A stretch of DNA of 64,000 nucleotides. It comes from Prolixibacter sp. SD074. Lineage in GTDB: Bacteria > Bacteroidota > Bacteroidia > Bacteroidales > Prolixibacteraceae. The DNA is taken from the NCBI RefSeq assembly GCF_009617895.1, contig NZ_BLAW01000001.1:921001-985000 (forward strand), given 5' to 3'. Positions 1 through 8,261 of the stretch are shown here, piece by piece (the first letter of the stretch is position 1; each line of letters starts with the position of its first letter). Under the pieces are notes generated by a model. The model was not told the DNA's origin. It ran no database searches and saw only the letters and a program-made list of their open reading frames with translations. Position numbers and translations under genes: made by a program.

Positions 1-733
1 CCTGGACGATCTCACCATCTTTCATGATAGCAATTCGGTCACCCAGTTTAATGGCTTCATCCAGGTCGTGCGTAATAAACACGATGGTTTTCTGCATCTT
101 CTCCTGTAAGATCAGAAGTTCGTCTTGCATTTGGTTGCGAATCAGGGGATCAAGCGCCGAAAATGCCTCATCCATCAGCAGTACTTCCGGGTCGTTGGCC
201 AATCCTCTTGCCAGGCCTACACGCTGCTGCATTCCACCGGAAAGTTCGGAAACTTTCATGTCTTCGTAACCTTCGAGTCCAACCAGTACGATTGTTTCCC
301 GGGCTTTCTGTTCACGTTCTTCTTTCGTGATCCCCTGAATTTCAAGGCCAAAAGCAACATTGCTCAGAACGGTCCGGTGCGGAAGCAGGCCAAAATGCTG
401 AAATACCATCGCAAATTCTTTCCTTCTGATATTTAGCAATTCTTTGTCGGTCGAACGGGTAATGTCCTGCTCGTTCACAATGATTTTGCCTGCTGTTGGC
501 TCAATGAGCCGGTTGATGCACCTAAGCAGGGTGGATTTTCCACTTCCCGAAAGGCCCATGATTACAAAAATTTCACCCTCTTCGATGTTCAGGCTGGTTT
601 TGTTCACAGCCACTGTACATCCGGTAGACGATAAAACCTCGGCTTTGCTTTTCCCTTCGCGGGACTGTTTCAAAGCCTTTTCCCTATTTTTACCAAAGAT
701 CAGGTAAAGGTCTTCAATGAGAATCTTCGTCAT
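1..733 (-). CDS. opuAA: Glycine betaine/proline ABC transporter ATP-binding subunit (3' end outside window)
   Basis: ATPase that powers import of the osmoprotectant glycine betaine (OpuA/ProU family), on the cytoplasmic side of the inner membrane. The ATG lies at 733-731 and about 244 codons are visible before the frame runs off the window edge, so the C-terminal part, where CBS domains usually sit, is not seen. Visible motifs are Walker [10 protein letters not shown]-loop [13 protein letters not shown] signature LSGGMQQRV, Walker [13 protein letters not shown] and the switch His in FITHD. The N-terminal extension before Walker A (about 55 residues) is typical of ProV/OpuAA. It follows the porin gene by 10 nt on the same strand, so the two are probably co-transcribed. 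The permease and binding protein would lie to the left. Confidence 0.9.
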   Translation of the reverse strand, partial: MTKILIEDLYLIFGKNREKALKQSREGKSKAEVLSSTGCTVAVNKTSLNIEEGEIFVIMGLSGSGKSTLLRCINRLIEPTAGKIIVNEQDITRSTDKELLNIRRKEFAMVFQHFGLLPHRTVLSNVAFGLEIQGITKEEREQKARETIVLVGLEGYEDMKVSELSGGMQQRVGLARGLANDPEVLLMDEAFSALDPLIRNQMQDELLILQEKMQKTIVFITHDLDEAIKLGDRIAIMKDGEIVQ

Positions 734-743
734 ACGCTTTTAA

Positions 744-1892
744 TTAAAAGTAGTAACCAATGTTGATGTTGAACCAGGAGTGCCACTTGTTGTCCGAGCC
801 CTGGCCCAGTCCATGTCCCCACGGTCCAAACCAGTCCTGGTTTTTACCTGATGCATAATCAACGTAGGTGTACAATCCTGCTTTCGTTGAAATCAGTGAT
901 CCAACTACGTTCATTTGGGTATCGAGGAAGCCATCAACATTTTTATTCATGTAGTTATAGTCTTCATAAAACTGAATGCTGGTAAACGGTCCCCAATTCA
1001 TTGGAATCGTATACGCAACACCAGCCGTGTAAACCTGGCCTTCTTTGGCAACCTGGTAAGTAGAGTTATAGGCGGCCATGGTCACCGTATTTGTGTTCGC
1101 ATCTGAATTATACGCATAAGTCAGCGCTTCCAGTTTCACATTTAACTGCTGCTTGGGCAGAAAGTTTCCGTCGAAGTGGGCAGCAAACGCATAATGATCG
1201 CCATTACTTTTGGTTACGTGGTTAAATAACCGACCGTATTCAGCAGAAACACCTATTTCGTTGTGACCGAATTTACGGGTGATCCGACCGTTCCATTGAC
1301 CGCGTTCTTCATCATCGCCGGCTACATCGTAAGAGTAACGGGCCGGGTCGACTCCGTAACCACTGGAACCATCGGAAAAGTTATTCCAGGTTTTCCCACC
1401 TTCGGCATTCTTATAGAAGGCCATCATAAAGGCCCAGTCGTCGGTTGAGTGAACCAGTTTGATACCGGTGTCGTAGTCATCTTCCAACCCGATATAATAA
1501 GGAAGGTTGAAAAACCAGGAATGACTGGCATAAGGCAGTGCGCCAAATGGGACCTGGTTCACACCAATCTGGAGTTGTGTTTTGGGCGTGAAATCGTATC
1601 CAACAAAACCTTGTTTCAGCATTCCACCACCAAAATCTGACGGGTAGAACCGGTATTCGGCATTCAGAAATAATTTGTTGTAACGTGCTTTTGCGTTGAT
1701 CCTAAACATGTCGAGTACAAAGTCACCGCCTACATCGGTGTTGGCTTTGTCCCATGCTTTGTAGCGGTAGTTGAAACGCAGCGCTCCGCCAATCTTAAGA
1801 CTTTTTTCTTTTTTTTCGTTTTGAGAAAATAGAGGGGTAATTAAAAATAATAGTAATCCAGTAATTAAAATCTTCCTTTTACTAATAACCAT
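744..1892 (-). CDS. Outer-membrane porin, beta-barrel, upstream of opuAA
   Basis: A 382-residue protein with a signal peptide (MVISKRKILITGLLLFLITPLFSQ, cleaved near residue 24) and alternating polar/hydrophobic strands ending in a C-terminal aromatic (GYYF), as expected for a Gram-negative beta-barrel. Segments such as GGALRFNYRYKAW and LQIGVNQVPFGALP resemble the phosphate-selective/OprO-like porin superfamily. No substrate can be read from the sequence. Its position as first gene of an operon with a glycine-betaine ATPase suggests it lets compatible solutes cross the outer membrane; this is inference. A promoter-like pair and a 5'-UTR hairpin lie upstream. Confidence 0.8.
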   Translation of the reverse strand: MVISKRKILITGLLLFLITPLFSQNEKKEKSLKIGGALRFNYRYKAWDKANTDVGGDFVLDMFRINAKARYNKLFLNAEYRFYPSDFGGGMLKQGFVGYDFTPKTQLQIGVNQVPFGALPYASHSWFFNLPYYIGLEDDYDTGIKLVHSTDDWAFMMAFYKNAEGGKTWNNFSDGSSGYGVDPARYSYDVAGDDEERGQWNGRITRKFGHNEIGVSAEYGRLFNHVTKSNGDHYAFAAHFDGNFLPKQQLNVKLEALTYAYNSDANTNTVTMAAYNSTYQVAKEGQVYTAGVAYTIPMNWGPFTSIQFYEDYNYMNKNVDGFLDTQMNVVGSLISTKAGLYTYVDYASGKNQDWFGPWGHGLGQGSDNKWHSWFNINIGYYF

Positions 1893-1940
1893 AATTTAAT
1901 TGTTTGATTTAAAATGATGTCTCTAAATTTTAAGGCATCA

Positions 1941-1964
1941 ACTCCAGTTTAGAACTTCTGGAGT
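1941..1964 (-). promoter_or_regulatory. Hairpin in the 5' UTR of the porin-opuAA operon
   Basis: ACTCCAG (1941-1947) pairs perfectly with CTGGAGT (1958-1964) around a 10-nt loop, between the predicted promoter and the porin start. There is no T-run, so it is not a terminator; it may stabilise the mRNA or modulate translation. Confidence 0.35.
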
Positions 1965-1984
1965 GTTAGATATGTTCTGTGCGA

Positions 1985-2016
1985 CAAAAGTATTTCTTTG
2001 AACGGGAATTAACAAA
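1985..2016 (-). promoter_or_regulatory. Promoter of the porin-opuAA operon
   Basis: On the minus strand a TACTTTTG box (1985-1992) matches the Bacteroidota -7 consensus TAnnTTTG. A TTTG (2013-2016) lies 20 nt upstream, as expected for the -33 element. The implied 5' UTR is about 85 nt. Confidence 0.55.
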
Positions 2017-2139
2017 TATCAGGCAGTATTAACGAAGGTTCAGGCAACTTCGGTTCGATATAAGTTGCTGAAAATTAATTATTAGTTATTTATTTGGATG
2101 GATTGTATTGACGCAGCAGGAATTCAGGGCCTAATTTAG

Positions 2140-2151
2140 GTTCTGCAGAAC
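2140..2151. promoter_or_regulatory. Perfect palindrome GTTCTGCAGAAC between marR and porin
   Basis: A 12-bp perfect palindrome sits in the 358-bp region between the marR stop and the porin start, about 125 bp upstream of the predicted -33 box. It could be an operator but differs from the marR-proximal palindrome at 2749-2771. The rest of 1893-2250 shows only the promoter and hairpin listed separately. Confidence 0.25.
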
Positions 2152-2250
2152 ATATGTAAAGTTACTGTTAATTATTTATAACACCTCCAATGAGGGTACT
2201 TTTGTGGTAAGGATGAAAGGGGGTAAAAAAACCGGAGCAATTAGCTGCTT

Positions 2251-2733
2251 TCAGAAATCACGGATATTTTCTTCTCCACCGGTGAGGACCGGAGAGGCAT
2301 CAATGTTTTCTATTTCCAGCATATTGATGAGCAGATCGAGCGCGTTGTTGATTTTTCCAATTTCATCGTCCGAAAGACTGCGCAACTTCATATCTAACCT
2401 TTTCTGCATCAGGTCGGGCGTATTTTTTAAAATTCGTTCTCCGTTGGACGTGAGGGCTATATTGGTGACCCGTTTATCGCCTGATTTGGGCAGGCGGGCA
2501 ACAAACCCTTTTCTCTCCAGCCGGTCAATAATTCCCGTCATGGTAGACGAATTCAAGCGCATATGGTCGCGTATCATTCGCTGAGTCGCCTGATAATTGG
2601 GGGCTTCTTTCAGGTATTCGAGACAAAGTAGCTGCGGAATACTTACGCCATATTCCTTTTGTACTTTTTTCGATTCCAGGTTGATCGAGCGTACAATCCT
2701 TCTGACTTTTATAATGACGGGTGTGAAATCCAT
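2251..2733 (-). CDS. MarR family transcriptional regulator
   Basis: A 160-residue winged-helix repressor of MarR length. The DNA-recognition helix is around residues 55-75 (RLNSSTMTGIIDRLERKGFV) and the wing follows at RLPKSGDKRVTNIALTSNG. N- and C-terminal helices would form the dimer interface. It lies just upstream of, and on the same strand as, the porin-opuAA operon (358-bp gap with its own promoter). MarR-type proteins control compatible-solute genes in other bacteria (GbsR, EctR), so a role in osmotic control here is a reasonable inference. An inverted repeat 16 bp before its start suggests autoregulation. Confidence 0.88.
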   Translation of the reverse strand: MDFTPVIIKVRRIVRSINLESKKVQKEYGVSIPQLLCLEYLKEAPNYQATQRMIRDHMRLNSSTMTGIIDRLERKGFVARLPKSGDKRVTNIALTSNGERILKNTPDLMQKRLDMKLRSLSDDEIGKINNALDLLINMLEIENIDASPVLTGGEENIRDF

Positions 2734-2748
2734 AATGTGAACTGAGTC

Positions 2749-2771
2749 GTTTGCAACTCAAAATTGCAAAC
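2749..2771. promoter_or_regulatory. Candidate MarR operator (autoregulation)
   Basis: Perfect inverted repeat: GTTTGCAA (2749-2756), 7-nt spacer, TTGCAAAC (2764-2771), ending 16 bp upstream of the marR start codon. Size and position fit a MarR dimer site. No second copy was found upstream of the porin. Confidence 0.5.
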
Positions 2772-2837
2772 TTTTCCCGAAAGGAGTACATAAAAATGCA
2801 GGCTTTTCTTTCAAAGTAGCGCTTCGGAATATAAAAA

Positions 2838-2865
2838 ATACCCCTGCCGAAATCTTCGGCAGGGG
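2838..2865 (-). terminator. Intrinsic terminator of the carboxypeptidase-regulatory-domain gene
   Basis: CCCCTGCCGAA (2841-2851) and TTCGGCAGGGG (2855-2865) form an 11-bp perfect stem with a 3-nt loop. On the minus strand the stem is followed by TATTTTTTAT, so it terminates the gene ending at 2925. Confidence 0.8.
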
Positions 2866-2924
2866 CATGGGGACCGAATACGGGAATTAAGTAGTTAATT
2901 GATTGTTAAGCTTACGGTTTGATG

Positions 2925-4223
2925 TTAATTTCTTTTCATTTTCCGCTGTATTTTTCTGATGGCCTGGTCGATTGACTTTTCCGGTTCGATGACGTTGTAC
3001 TCGCCCCAGAATTCCGGGTCGGCGAAGCCAGATACGGCATCACTCATAATGACATTCATTTTCATGCGGACCGATGATCTGAACGGCTTTTCATCTGCTT
3101 TATCCCAGTCGGTTACTGCCATTTCGATAGTCGATATGTAGTGGGAGTTGAAAAGCTTCTTGTCCCAGTTGATTTTAAATGTTACCTGGCCACGGGAATA
3201 CCCGTAATACCATTTTCCGTTTTTTTCGCGGTAGTTGACCATATAAACTGCTTCGGTCGGGTACACTTTCGCACCCCTTGGTTTTCTCTTGATAAGAATA
3301 TCTGCAGCTTTCAGCTCATCGGATGTGTCCATGTTGAATGTGGCGCTGGTGATAGCAAGCGATTCGGTATCGATGAACAATTTACCATAGAACAGTGCGT
3401 CAACTGCGCCTGGTCTGGGTTTGAATTCCAGCACGTAAACCAACCGGTTGTCGATACGGGTTACACTGGCCAGGTTGAACTCATAGTTTCCAATCATGTC
3501 ATCGGTAAAGATGATGTATGGATTCTTCATGATGTCCATCAACAAGTTGGTGTACGGACCTCCCTGAAGTTTAAATACCAACGTGTCCAGTTTGGAGTAA
3601 TCGGTGCTTTTCCGGCCTTTGAATAACCTGACTTTGTCAGCTCTTGCTGAAGTATAAGGCTGTTTGTATATCTCTACAACAGCTTCGGCAAGCGACACGT
3701 AACTCCATCCTTTCTTAATGGTTTCACGGTAGAAAGCCGTCATTTCCAAAGGTTCTTCAACATAGTTGTCCTTTTTCTTGTACATGACAGTCCGGATGAG
3801 CAGGTCGGGATCGGTCGGGAAAACCTTGATTTCGCTAAGCGATACGGCTAAAACGTCGAGCTCAATTTTGTTGCGTTCGGGTTTCAGGTCCGAAACAGGA
3901 ACCTGCTTGTTTTTATAACCAATATAAGAAATGGTTATGTTTTTCTTTAGCTGGCCTTCCGGCACCTTCAGAATGAATTCTCCGTCCGAGTTGCTTACTG
4001 TGGCAATGTTGGTCCCATCAATGGCAAGTGTGGCAAATACCAGCGGATCGCCGGAACCGCTATCCCGAATTACCCCTTTGAAAGTCTTGTAGTTCTGGTT
4101 GTCATCCGGCTGGCTACGGGGATACGGACCGGCGGCTGCGGCTGTTCCCGAAATGAAAACAAAGAGAAGTAAGGTAACCCATACCTTCATGTTTTTGAAA
4201 CTAATTGGCTGTTTTGTTTTCAT
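2925..4223 (-). CDS. Exported protein with CarboxypepD_reg-like domain (DUF5686-like)
   Basis: A 432-residue exported protein. A signal peptide ends near AAAAGPYP (a second possible start is the ATG at 4190). Residues about 45-130 form a carboxypeptidase-regulatory-like domain (FKGVIRDSGSGDPLVFATLAI, then ISYIGYK), the module usually found at the N-terminus of SusC-type and DUF5686 proteins. The remainder (FYRETIKKGWSYVSLAEAVVEIY) resembles the DUF5686/DUF4374-type region without the long C-terminal beta-barrel. No enzymatic motif was recognised. It is monocistronic, with its own terminator. Confidence 0.7.
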   Translation of the reverse strand: MKTKQPISFKNMKVWVTLLLFVFISGTAAAAGPYPRSQPDDNQNYKTFKGVIRDSGSGDPLVFATLAIDGTNIATVSNSDGEFILKVPEGQLKKNITISYIGYKNKQVPVSDLKPERNKIELDVLAVSLSEIKVFPTDPDLLIRTVMYKKKDNYVEEPLEMTAFYRETIKKGWSYVSLAEAVVEIYKQPYTSARADKVRLFKGRKSTDYSKLDTLVFKLQGGPYTNLLMDIMKNPYIIFTDDMIGNYEFNLASVTRIDNRLVYVLEFKPRPGAVDALFYGKLFIDTESLAITSATFNMDTSDELKAADILIKRKPRGAKVYPTEAVYMVNYREKNGKWYYGYSRGQVTFKINWDKKLFNSHYISTIEMAVTDWDKADEKPFRSSVRMKMNVIMSDAVSGFADPEFWGEYNVIEPEKSIDQAIRKIQRKMKRN

Positions 4224-4345
4224 GGCTTAAATTATTTAGCGTTTCTTGCTTTGTGCTTTCTACTCTAAAGACAAGCCGACTTGAAAATGCCCTTAACCGG
4301 TTTGTATTTTCTTTTCGCTTCCGCTGAATATTTTTAAACTATCAG

Positions 4346-4702
4346 TGACCAGACCGGGAAGGAGAGTAACCAGGTGGCTGTGGCGGGTAACTAAGTTGCC
4401 GAAATCGTTAACTACGTACACAGTATTCCTTCCGAAGAGCATGAAATAAGCAACTATGTAAATAATAATCACTTCTAACTATGTGAAATGAATTACTATG
4501 ATATAAATATTGATTCCGTAGTGTATGGAATTGTCTGCTATGTTGTCGGTATTTCTTCCGAAGTTTCGGGTATGAGCTACTATGTTTCCGATATTGTCAT
4601 CTAGCTAACCAGGATGAGCTACTATGTTACGGGTGTTGTCATCTAGCTCGCCAGTGCGGGCTAAGTAAGTGCCCGCTGCTACCTGCGTAGTAAATCGCGG
4701 GT
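4346..4702. repeat. Degenerate tandem repeat, strict 21-bp period (17 units)
   Basis: Units start at 4346, 4367, 4388 and so on every 21 bp to 4682, with no phase slip. Well-preserved units are CTACTATGTTTCCGATATTG (4577) and CTACTATGTTACGGGTGTTG (4619). TTCCGAAG or TTCCGTAG starts units 4430, 4514 and 4556; CATCTAGCT starts 4598 and 4640. Two unit types alternate, giving a 42-bp higher order; units 4577-4618 and 4619-4660 match at 32 of 42 positions by hand count. Stops occur in several forward units, so it is not coding on the plus strand. It fills most of the gap between two minus-strand genes. Confidence 0.8.
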
Positions 4703-4773
4703 CTGTTTATTGAGCCGGGGGGCATTCCTAATTGCAAGGCTAAATTTTTCTTCAAAAGCCAGATTATCAAAGA

Positions 4774-4805
4774 AAAAGGGAGAATAACTGAATATCCTCC
4801 CTTTT
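4774..4805 (-). terminator. Intrinsic terminator of the GH3 gene
   Basis: AAAAGGGAG (4774-4782) pairs with CTCCCTTTT (4797-4805); on the minus strand the stem is followed by TTTTTCTTTG. It lies 24 bp after the GH3 stop codon. Confidence 0.7.
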
Positions 4806-4828
4806 CGTATCAAAAGAATGCTTGTGAT

Positions 4829-6994
4829 TTATAAGGTTACCGTGCCGGTTTGACGAATATCGCGGGAGGAACTTCCTGCCAGGATGTCGAATTTGCCGGG
4901 CTCCAGTACCCATTCGTGTTTTTGGTCGTTGTAGTATTCAAATGCGTTGGCCGGAAGTGCCAGGGTAACTTCTTTGGATTCGCCGGGTTGCAGGAAAACC
5001 TTACTAAAGGCTTTCAATTCCTTTTCGGGACGTTTCAATTCCGATTTTTCCTGGTGAACGTAAACTTCTACTACTTCGGCACCTGCCATATCGCCGGTAT
5101 TGGTCAGTTTAACCTTCACTGTTGCCTGTTTGTCGCCGGGTGTTACCTGCAGACTATCGTACTTAAATGTTGTGTAAGAAAGTCCGTGTCCGAAGCAGAA
5201 CTCAGGAGCAACATTGTAAGAATCGTAGTAGCGGTAGCCAACATAGATTCCTTCTTTATACGTTTCTTTGCCGTTTTTCCCGGGGTAATCGCCCATGGCC
5301 TCCGCTGGTACATCGGCCAGCATTTTCGGGAAAGTTACCGGCAGTTTACCGGAAGGATTTAGTTTACCGAAGATGATTTCGGCGAGGGCTTTTCCACCTT
5401 CCATTCCGGGGTACCAGGCCTCGAGAATGCCTTTGGCATTGCCTGCCCAGCTGGTCATGTCCATCGGGCCACCGCCCATCATTACGATGATGGTGTTGGG
5501 ATTGGCTTTGAGTACGGCCTGAATCAATTCGTTTTGACCGAATGGAAGTTGCATGTTCGGTTTGTCGATACCTTCCGAATCGAAAGCGTTGTCAGACCAC
5601 TGGCCGCCATAACCATGAATCCAGCCACCGATCAGGATCGTTGCGTCAGCCGATTTGGCTGCTTTCACCGCCCGGGCAATCAGTTTCGGGTTGGCTTTTT
5701 CGCCGCGGGCTACTTTGTATCCTTCGGCATAGTTCACTTTTACTTTGCCGCCTAAATATTGCTGAATTCCTTGCAACGGCGTAATTTCAAACGGCGGGCG
5801 TACCTGGGAACTTCCTCCGCCCATGGCATTTTTGCGATTGGCATTGGCACCAATAACGGCCACGCTTTTCAATCCGTTTTCTTTCAGCGGAAGCACATGA
5901 TCCTGGTTTTTCAGCAGTACAATACCTTCCTCTGCTACTTTCAATGCAACAGCCTGATGTTCGGGGGTATTTCTCTCACCTTTTTTGCGGCCACCGCCCA
6001 TTACGTGGGTTTCGTACATCACGCGCAAAATGCGGTGCACTTTATCGTTAATAACGGATACGGGAACTTTTCCGCTTTTTACCAGTCCGATAACGGTATC
6101 ACCCATGAAGAACCTGCCGTAGTCAGGCGTCTTCTGTGGCAGGTCGGTTCCCATTTCCAGGTCGGTTCCGTTCATCAAAGCGTCCATGGTATTGTGTACG
6201 GCGCCCCAGTCGCTCATCACAATACCCTTGAAGCCGAATTCACCTTTCAGAATATCCTTCACCAGGTATTTATTCTCGGTACAGAATTGTCCGCGGAACT
6301 TGTTGTAGGCGCCCATCAGTGTGTAAACGTTGCCTTGTTCAACCGCTGCCTTAAAAGCCGGGAGATAGATTTCGCGAAGGGCACGTTCGCTCATCTCCAC
6401 GTCGATGGTGTTACGCTCGGTTTCCTGGTTGTTGGCCAGGTAGTGTTTTACACAGGCAGCTACATCCTGACTTTGTACGCCTTTGATGTAACCCACAGCC
6501 ATTTGTCCGGCCAGGTACGGGTCTTCACTCAGGTATTCGAAGTTGCGGCCATTTAGCGGTGTACGGATAATACAAACACCGGGGCCCAGAATGTTGTCTT
6601 TTCCCCGGGCATTGGCCTCGCTGCCAAGCACCTTTCCGAACTGGTATCCTAAATCCTTGTTCCAGGTCGATGCCAGGGTTATCCCGGTAGGCAGGTACGT
6701 TGATGAGTCTTTACCATTGTTCAATAGTGTCCATCCGCGGCCATGTTCCGGCCTTACTCCGTGTGGGCCGTCGGACATTACCCATTCGGGAATGCCCAGA
6801 CGGGGAACCCCGGCGGAAGTAAACGAAGAGTTTGCATGGATCATTCCTACTTTCTCCTTCAAAGTCATCTGACTAATCAGGGAGTCAATTTTTTTCTCGT
6901 AAGCAGGTGCATTGTTTTTCTTGGGTTGTGAGCAGGACAGCACGCCCAAAATCAACACACTCAGCACAGGAAGTGCAATCGATTTTCGTTTCAT
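4829..6994 (-). CDS. bglX: Glycoside hydrolase family 3 beta-glucosidase, lipoprotein
   Basis: Hydrolyses beta-linked glucosides or xylosides; predicted to be anchored to the outer membrane or in the periplasm. I choose the ATG at 6994 because it gives a lipoprotein signal (MKRKSIALPVLSVLILGVLSC); an upstream in-frame GTG at 7021 would spoil it. The 721-residue length is normal. Domain order: GH3 N-domain (about 45-330) with the nucleophile Asp in GIVMSDWGAVH; C-terminal alpha/beta domain (about 370-590) with GGGSSQVRPP and YPGMEGGKALAEI; fibronectin-III-like domain (about 620-720) starting FGHGLSYTTF. The symbol is by family resemblance only. Upstream on the same strand lies a decayed glycosidase remnant. 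Confidence 0.9.
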   Translation of the reverse strand: MKRKSIALPVLSVLILGVLSCSQPKKNNAPAYEKKIDSLISQMTLKEKVGMIHANSSFTSAGVPRLGIPEWVMSDGPHGVRPEHGRGWTLLNNGKDSSTYLPTGITLASTWNKDLGYQFGKVLGSEANARGKDNILGPGVCIIRTPLNGRNFEYLSEDPYLAGQMAVGYIKGVQSQDVAACVKHYLANNQETERNTIDVEMSERALREIYLPAFKAAVEQGNVYTLMGAYNKFRGQFCTENKYLVKDILKGEFGFKGIVMSDWGAVHNTMDALMNGTDLEMGTDLPQKTPDYGRFFMGDTVIGLVKSGKVPVSVINDKVHRILRVMYETHVMGGGRKKGERNTPEHQAVALKVAEEGIVLLKNQDHVLPLKENGLKSVAVIGANANRKNAMGGGSSQVRPPFEITPLQGIQQYLGGKVKVNYAEGYKVARGEKANPKLIARAVKAAKSADATILIGGWIHGYGGQWSDNAFDSEGIDKPNMQLPFGQNELIQAVLKANPNTIIVMMGGGPMDMTSWAGNAKGILEAWYPGMEGGKALAEIIFGKLNPSGKLPVTFPKMLADVPAEAMGDYPGKNGKETYKEGIYVGYRYYDSYNVAPEFCFGHGLSYTTFKYDSLQVTPGDKQATVKVKLTNTGDMAGAEVVEVYVHQEKSELKRPEKELKAFSKVFLQPGESKEVTLALPANAFEYYNDQKHEWVLEPGKFDILAGSSSRDIRQTGTVTL

Positions 6995-7178
6995 GTATAA
7001 ATCTGTTGTTTTAGTGGTCACGTTTCAAATCTATTCAGGGTAAGGCAATTGTGTTATTGACGGGGAATGAACGAATTCTTTCATCTTGGCTCTGTTTATT
7101 GTCAATATTACAAAATAACACAACGCATTCGAAATTAATTCTGTGTTAATAAATGTGAAATTCGACCTATTAAGCACA

Positions 7179-7877
7179 TTATTTGTGACTTACATAATGT
7201 GGTTTTAATATAGCTTTTCCTGATGTTTTGATTTTGAAGACGGTAGTCATGGAATTTGGCATTTGTGGCGGAGTGAAAATATGTAGTCCGTCTTTTTTCC
7301 ATTTCCAGCGGATGGAATCGTTTTCTCCCGGTTGTATCGTTATTCTTTCAAATCCTTTCAACTCCTTTGCCGTCCGTTGTACCTCCGAATGCAGATGGCG
7401 AACGTACAGCTGTGCCACTTCATCACCAGCACGTTTGCGGGTATTGGTGATGTTGAAGGAGATGGTAAGCGGCTTTCCAACCTGCATATTGTCTGAACTT
7501 ACTTTCAGGTTGCTGTATTTGAAGGTGGTATAGCTTAATCCAAAGTCAACCTTAATGGCACTGACACCCATTTTTAACAGACCGGCCAGTTTATCCTGGT
7601 ACCATTTCACAGCCTCCGGATTGGTGAAATCGAGCACAGCATTTTCCGTCGGCGGGTTACCTTTGGCATCTTTCACATAAATTTAGAGCTGTCCGTAAGT
7701 TAATGCCACGAATTGATCGTAAGTCTTATATTTACTGCACCCTTTATCGGGTTTGTATGTATTGGTACAGCTATCAAATATCCAGCGAGGCACTAAGTCA
7801 AGGATTTGACGGATTACTGGTTTATTGGTATTTTTGTTTACTTCACCACCATAGAATGACGAAATGTAACCTGTTTT
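7179..7877 (-). pseudogene. Chimeric glycosidase remnant: GH31 active-site fragment fused to GH3 Fn3-like tail
   Basis: From 7682 to about 7540 the frame reads VKDAKGNPPTENAVLDFTNP and on to GVSAIKVDFG, matching the region just before and at the nucleophile of GH31 alpha-glycosidases. It then continues in frame directly as LSYTTFKYSNLKV, the start of a GH3 Fn3-like domain (normally FGHGLSYTTF), and ends at 7179. The junction falls on a shared FG, suggesting deletion between two genes. Upstream in the same frame, after a TAA at 7683, a further short stretch (PDKGCSKYKTYDQFVALTYG) may derive from a third glycosidase, perhaps GH29; that assignment is weak. No start codon or signal peptide remains. 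Confidence 0.65.
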
Positions 7878-8249
7878 ATGAAACTTCCCGATATACGCAA
7901 CGATAATGTAGCCCGTTTCCTCGACAGCTCGGCTGTTGTTCAGGAAACGGCCGAACAAATCATGAAGGATTTTGCCATGTTTGGTATTACCATCACTTTT
8001 TCAGGAAATACAGGTCAGGCTTATCGGGAATTGCACGAACAACTGGTCGACCAGATTCGTCATTTGCTGACCAGCGATTACCGACGATTGCTGTCGGTGC
8101 TGTACCAAGTAGATATTACACAAAAGGAGATAACGCGGGCCGGACTGGAATTGCCCGATTACAACGAGATGGAGGTGTTGGCGCATCAGATCATCGTGCG
8201 TGATTTGAAGAAGGTGCTCACACGGCGCTACTTCAAATCGCAGAAGTAA
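7878..8249 (+). CDS. Conserved hypothetical protein
   Basis: A 123-residue soluble protein with no signal peptide or membrane segment, predicted mostly helical (SSAVVQETAEQIMKDFAMFG, then HEQLVDQIRHLLTSDYRRLL). I recall similar small proteins in other Bacteroidota but know no function. It ends 12 nt before the stop of the convergent MntR gene. Its 5' end abuts the glycosidase remnant on the other strand, and the codon pattern looks like that of its intact neighbours. Confidence 0.65.
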   Translation: MKLPDIRNDNVARFLDSSAVVQETAEQIMKDFAMFGITITFSGNTGQAYRELHEQLVDQIRHLLTSDYRRLLSVLYQVDITQKEITRAGLELPDYNEMEVLAHQIIVRDLKKVLTRRYFKSQK

Positions 8250-8261
8250 ACAACAATCAAC

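Noticed and set aside
24-707. Three plus-strand open frames at the left edge
   Set aside because: They are shadows of the minus-strand opuAA gene, which has no stop inside the window.
4346-4702. CRISPR array
   Set aside because: Units are 21 bp, contiguous and degenerate, without unique spacers, and no cas gene is near.
5759-6556. 265-codon plus-strand open frame opposite the GH3 gene
   Set aside because: It is fully antisense to a well-conserved enzyme, and the translation (many Phe, His, Val) has the usual look of an antisense shadow with no recognisable domain.
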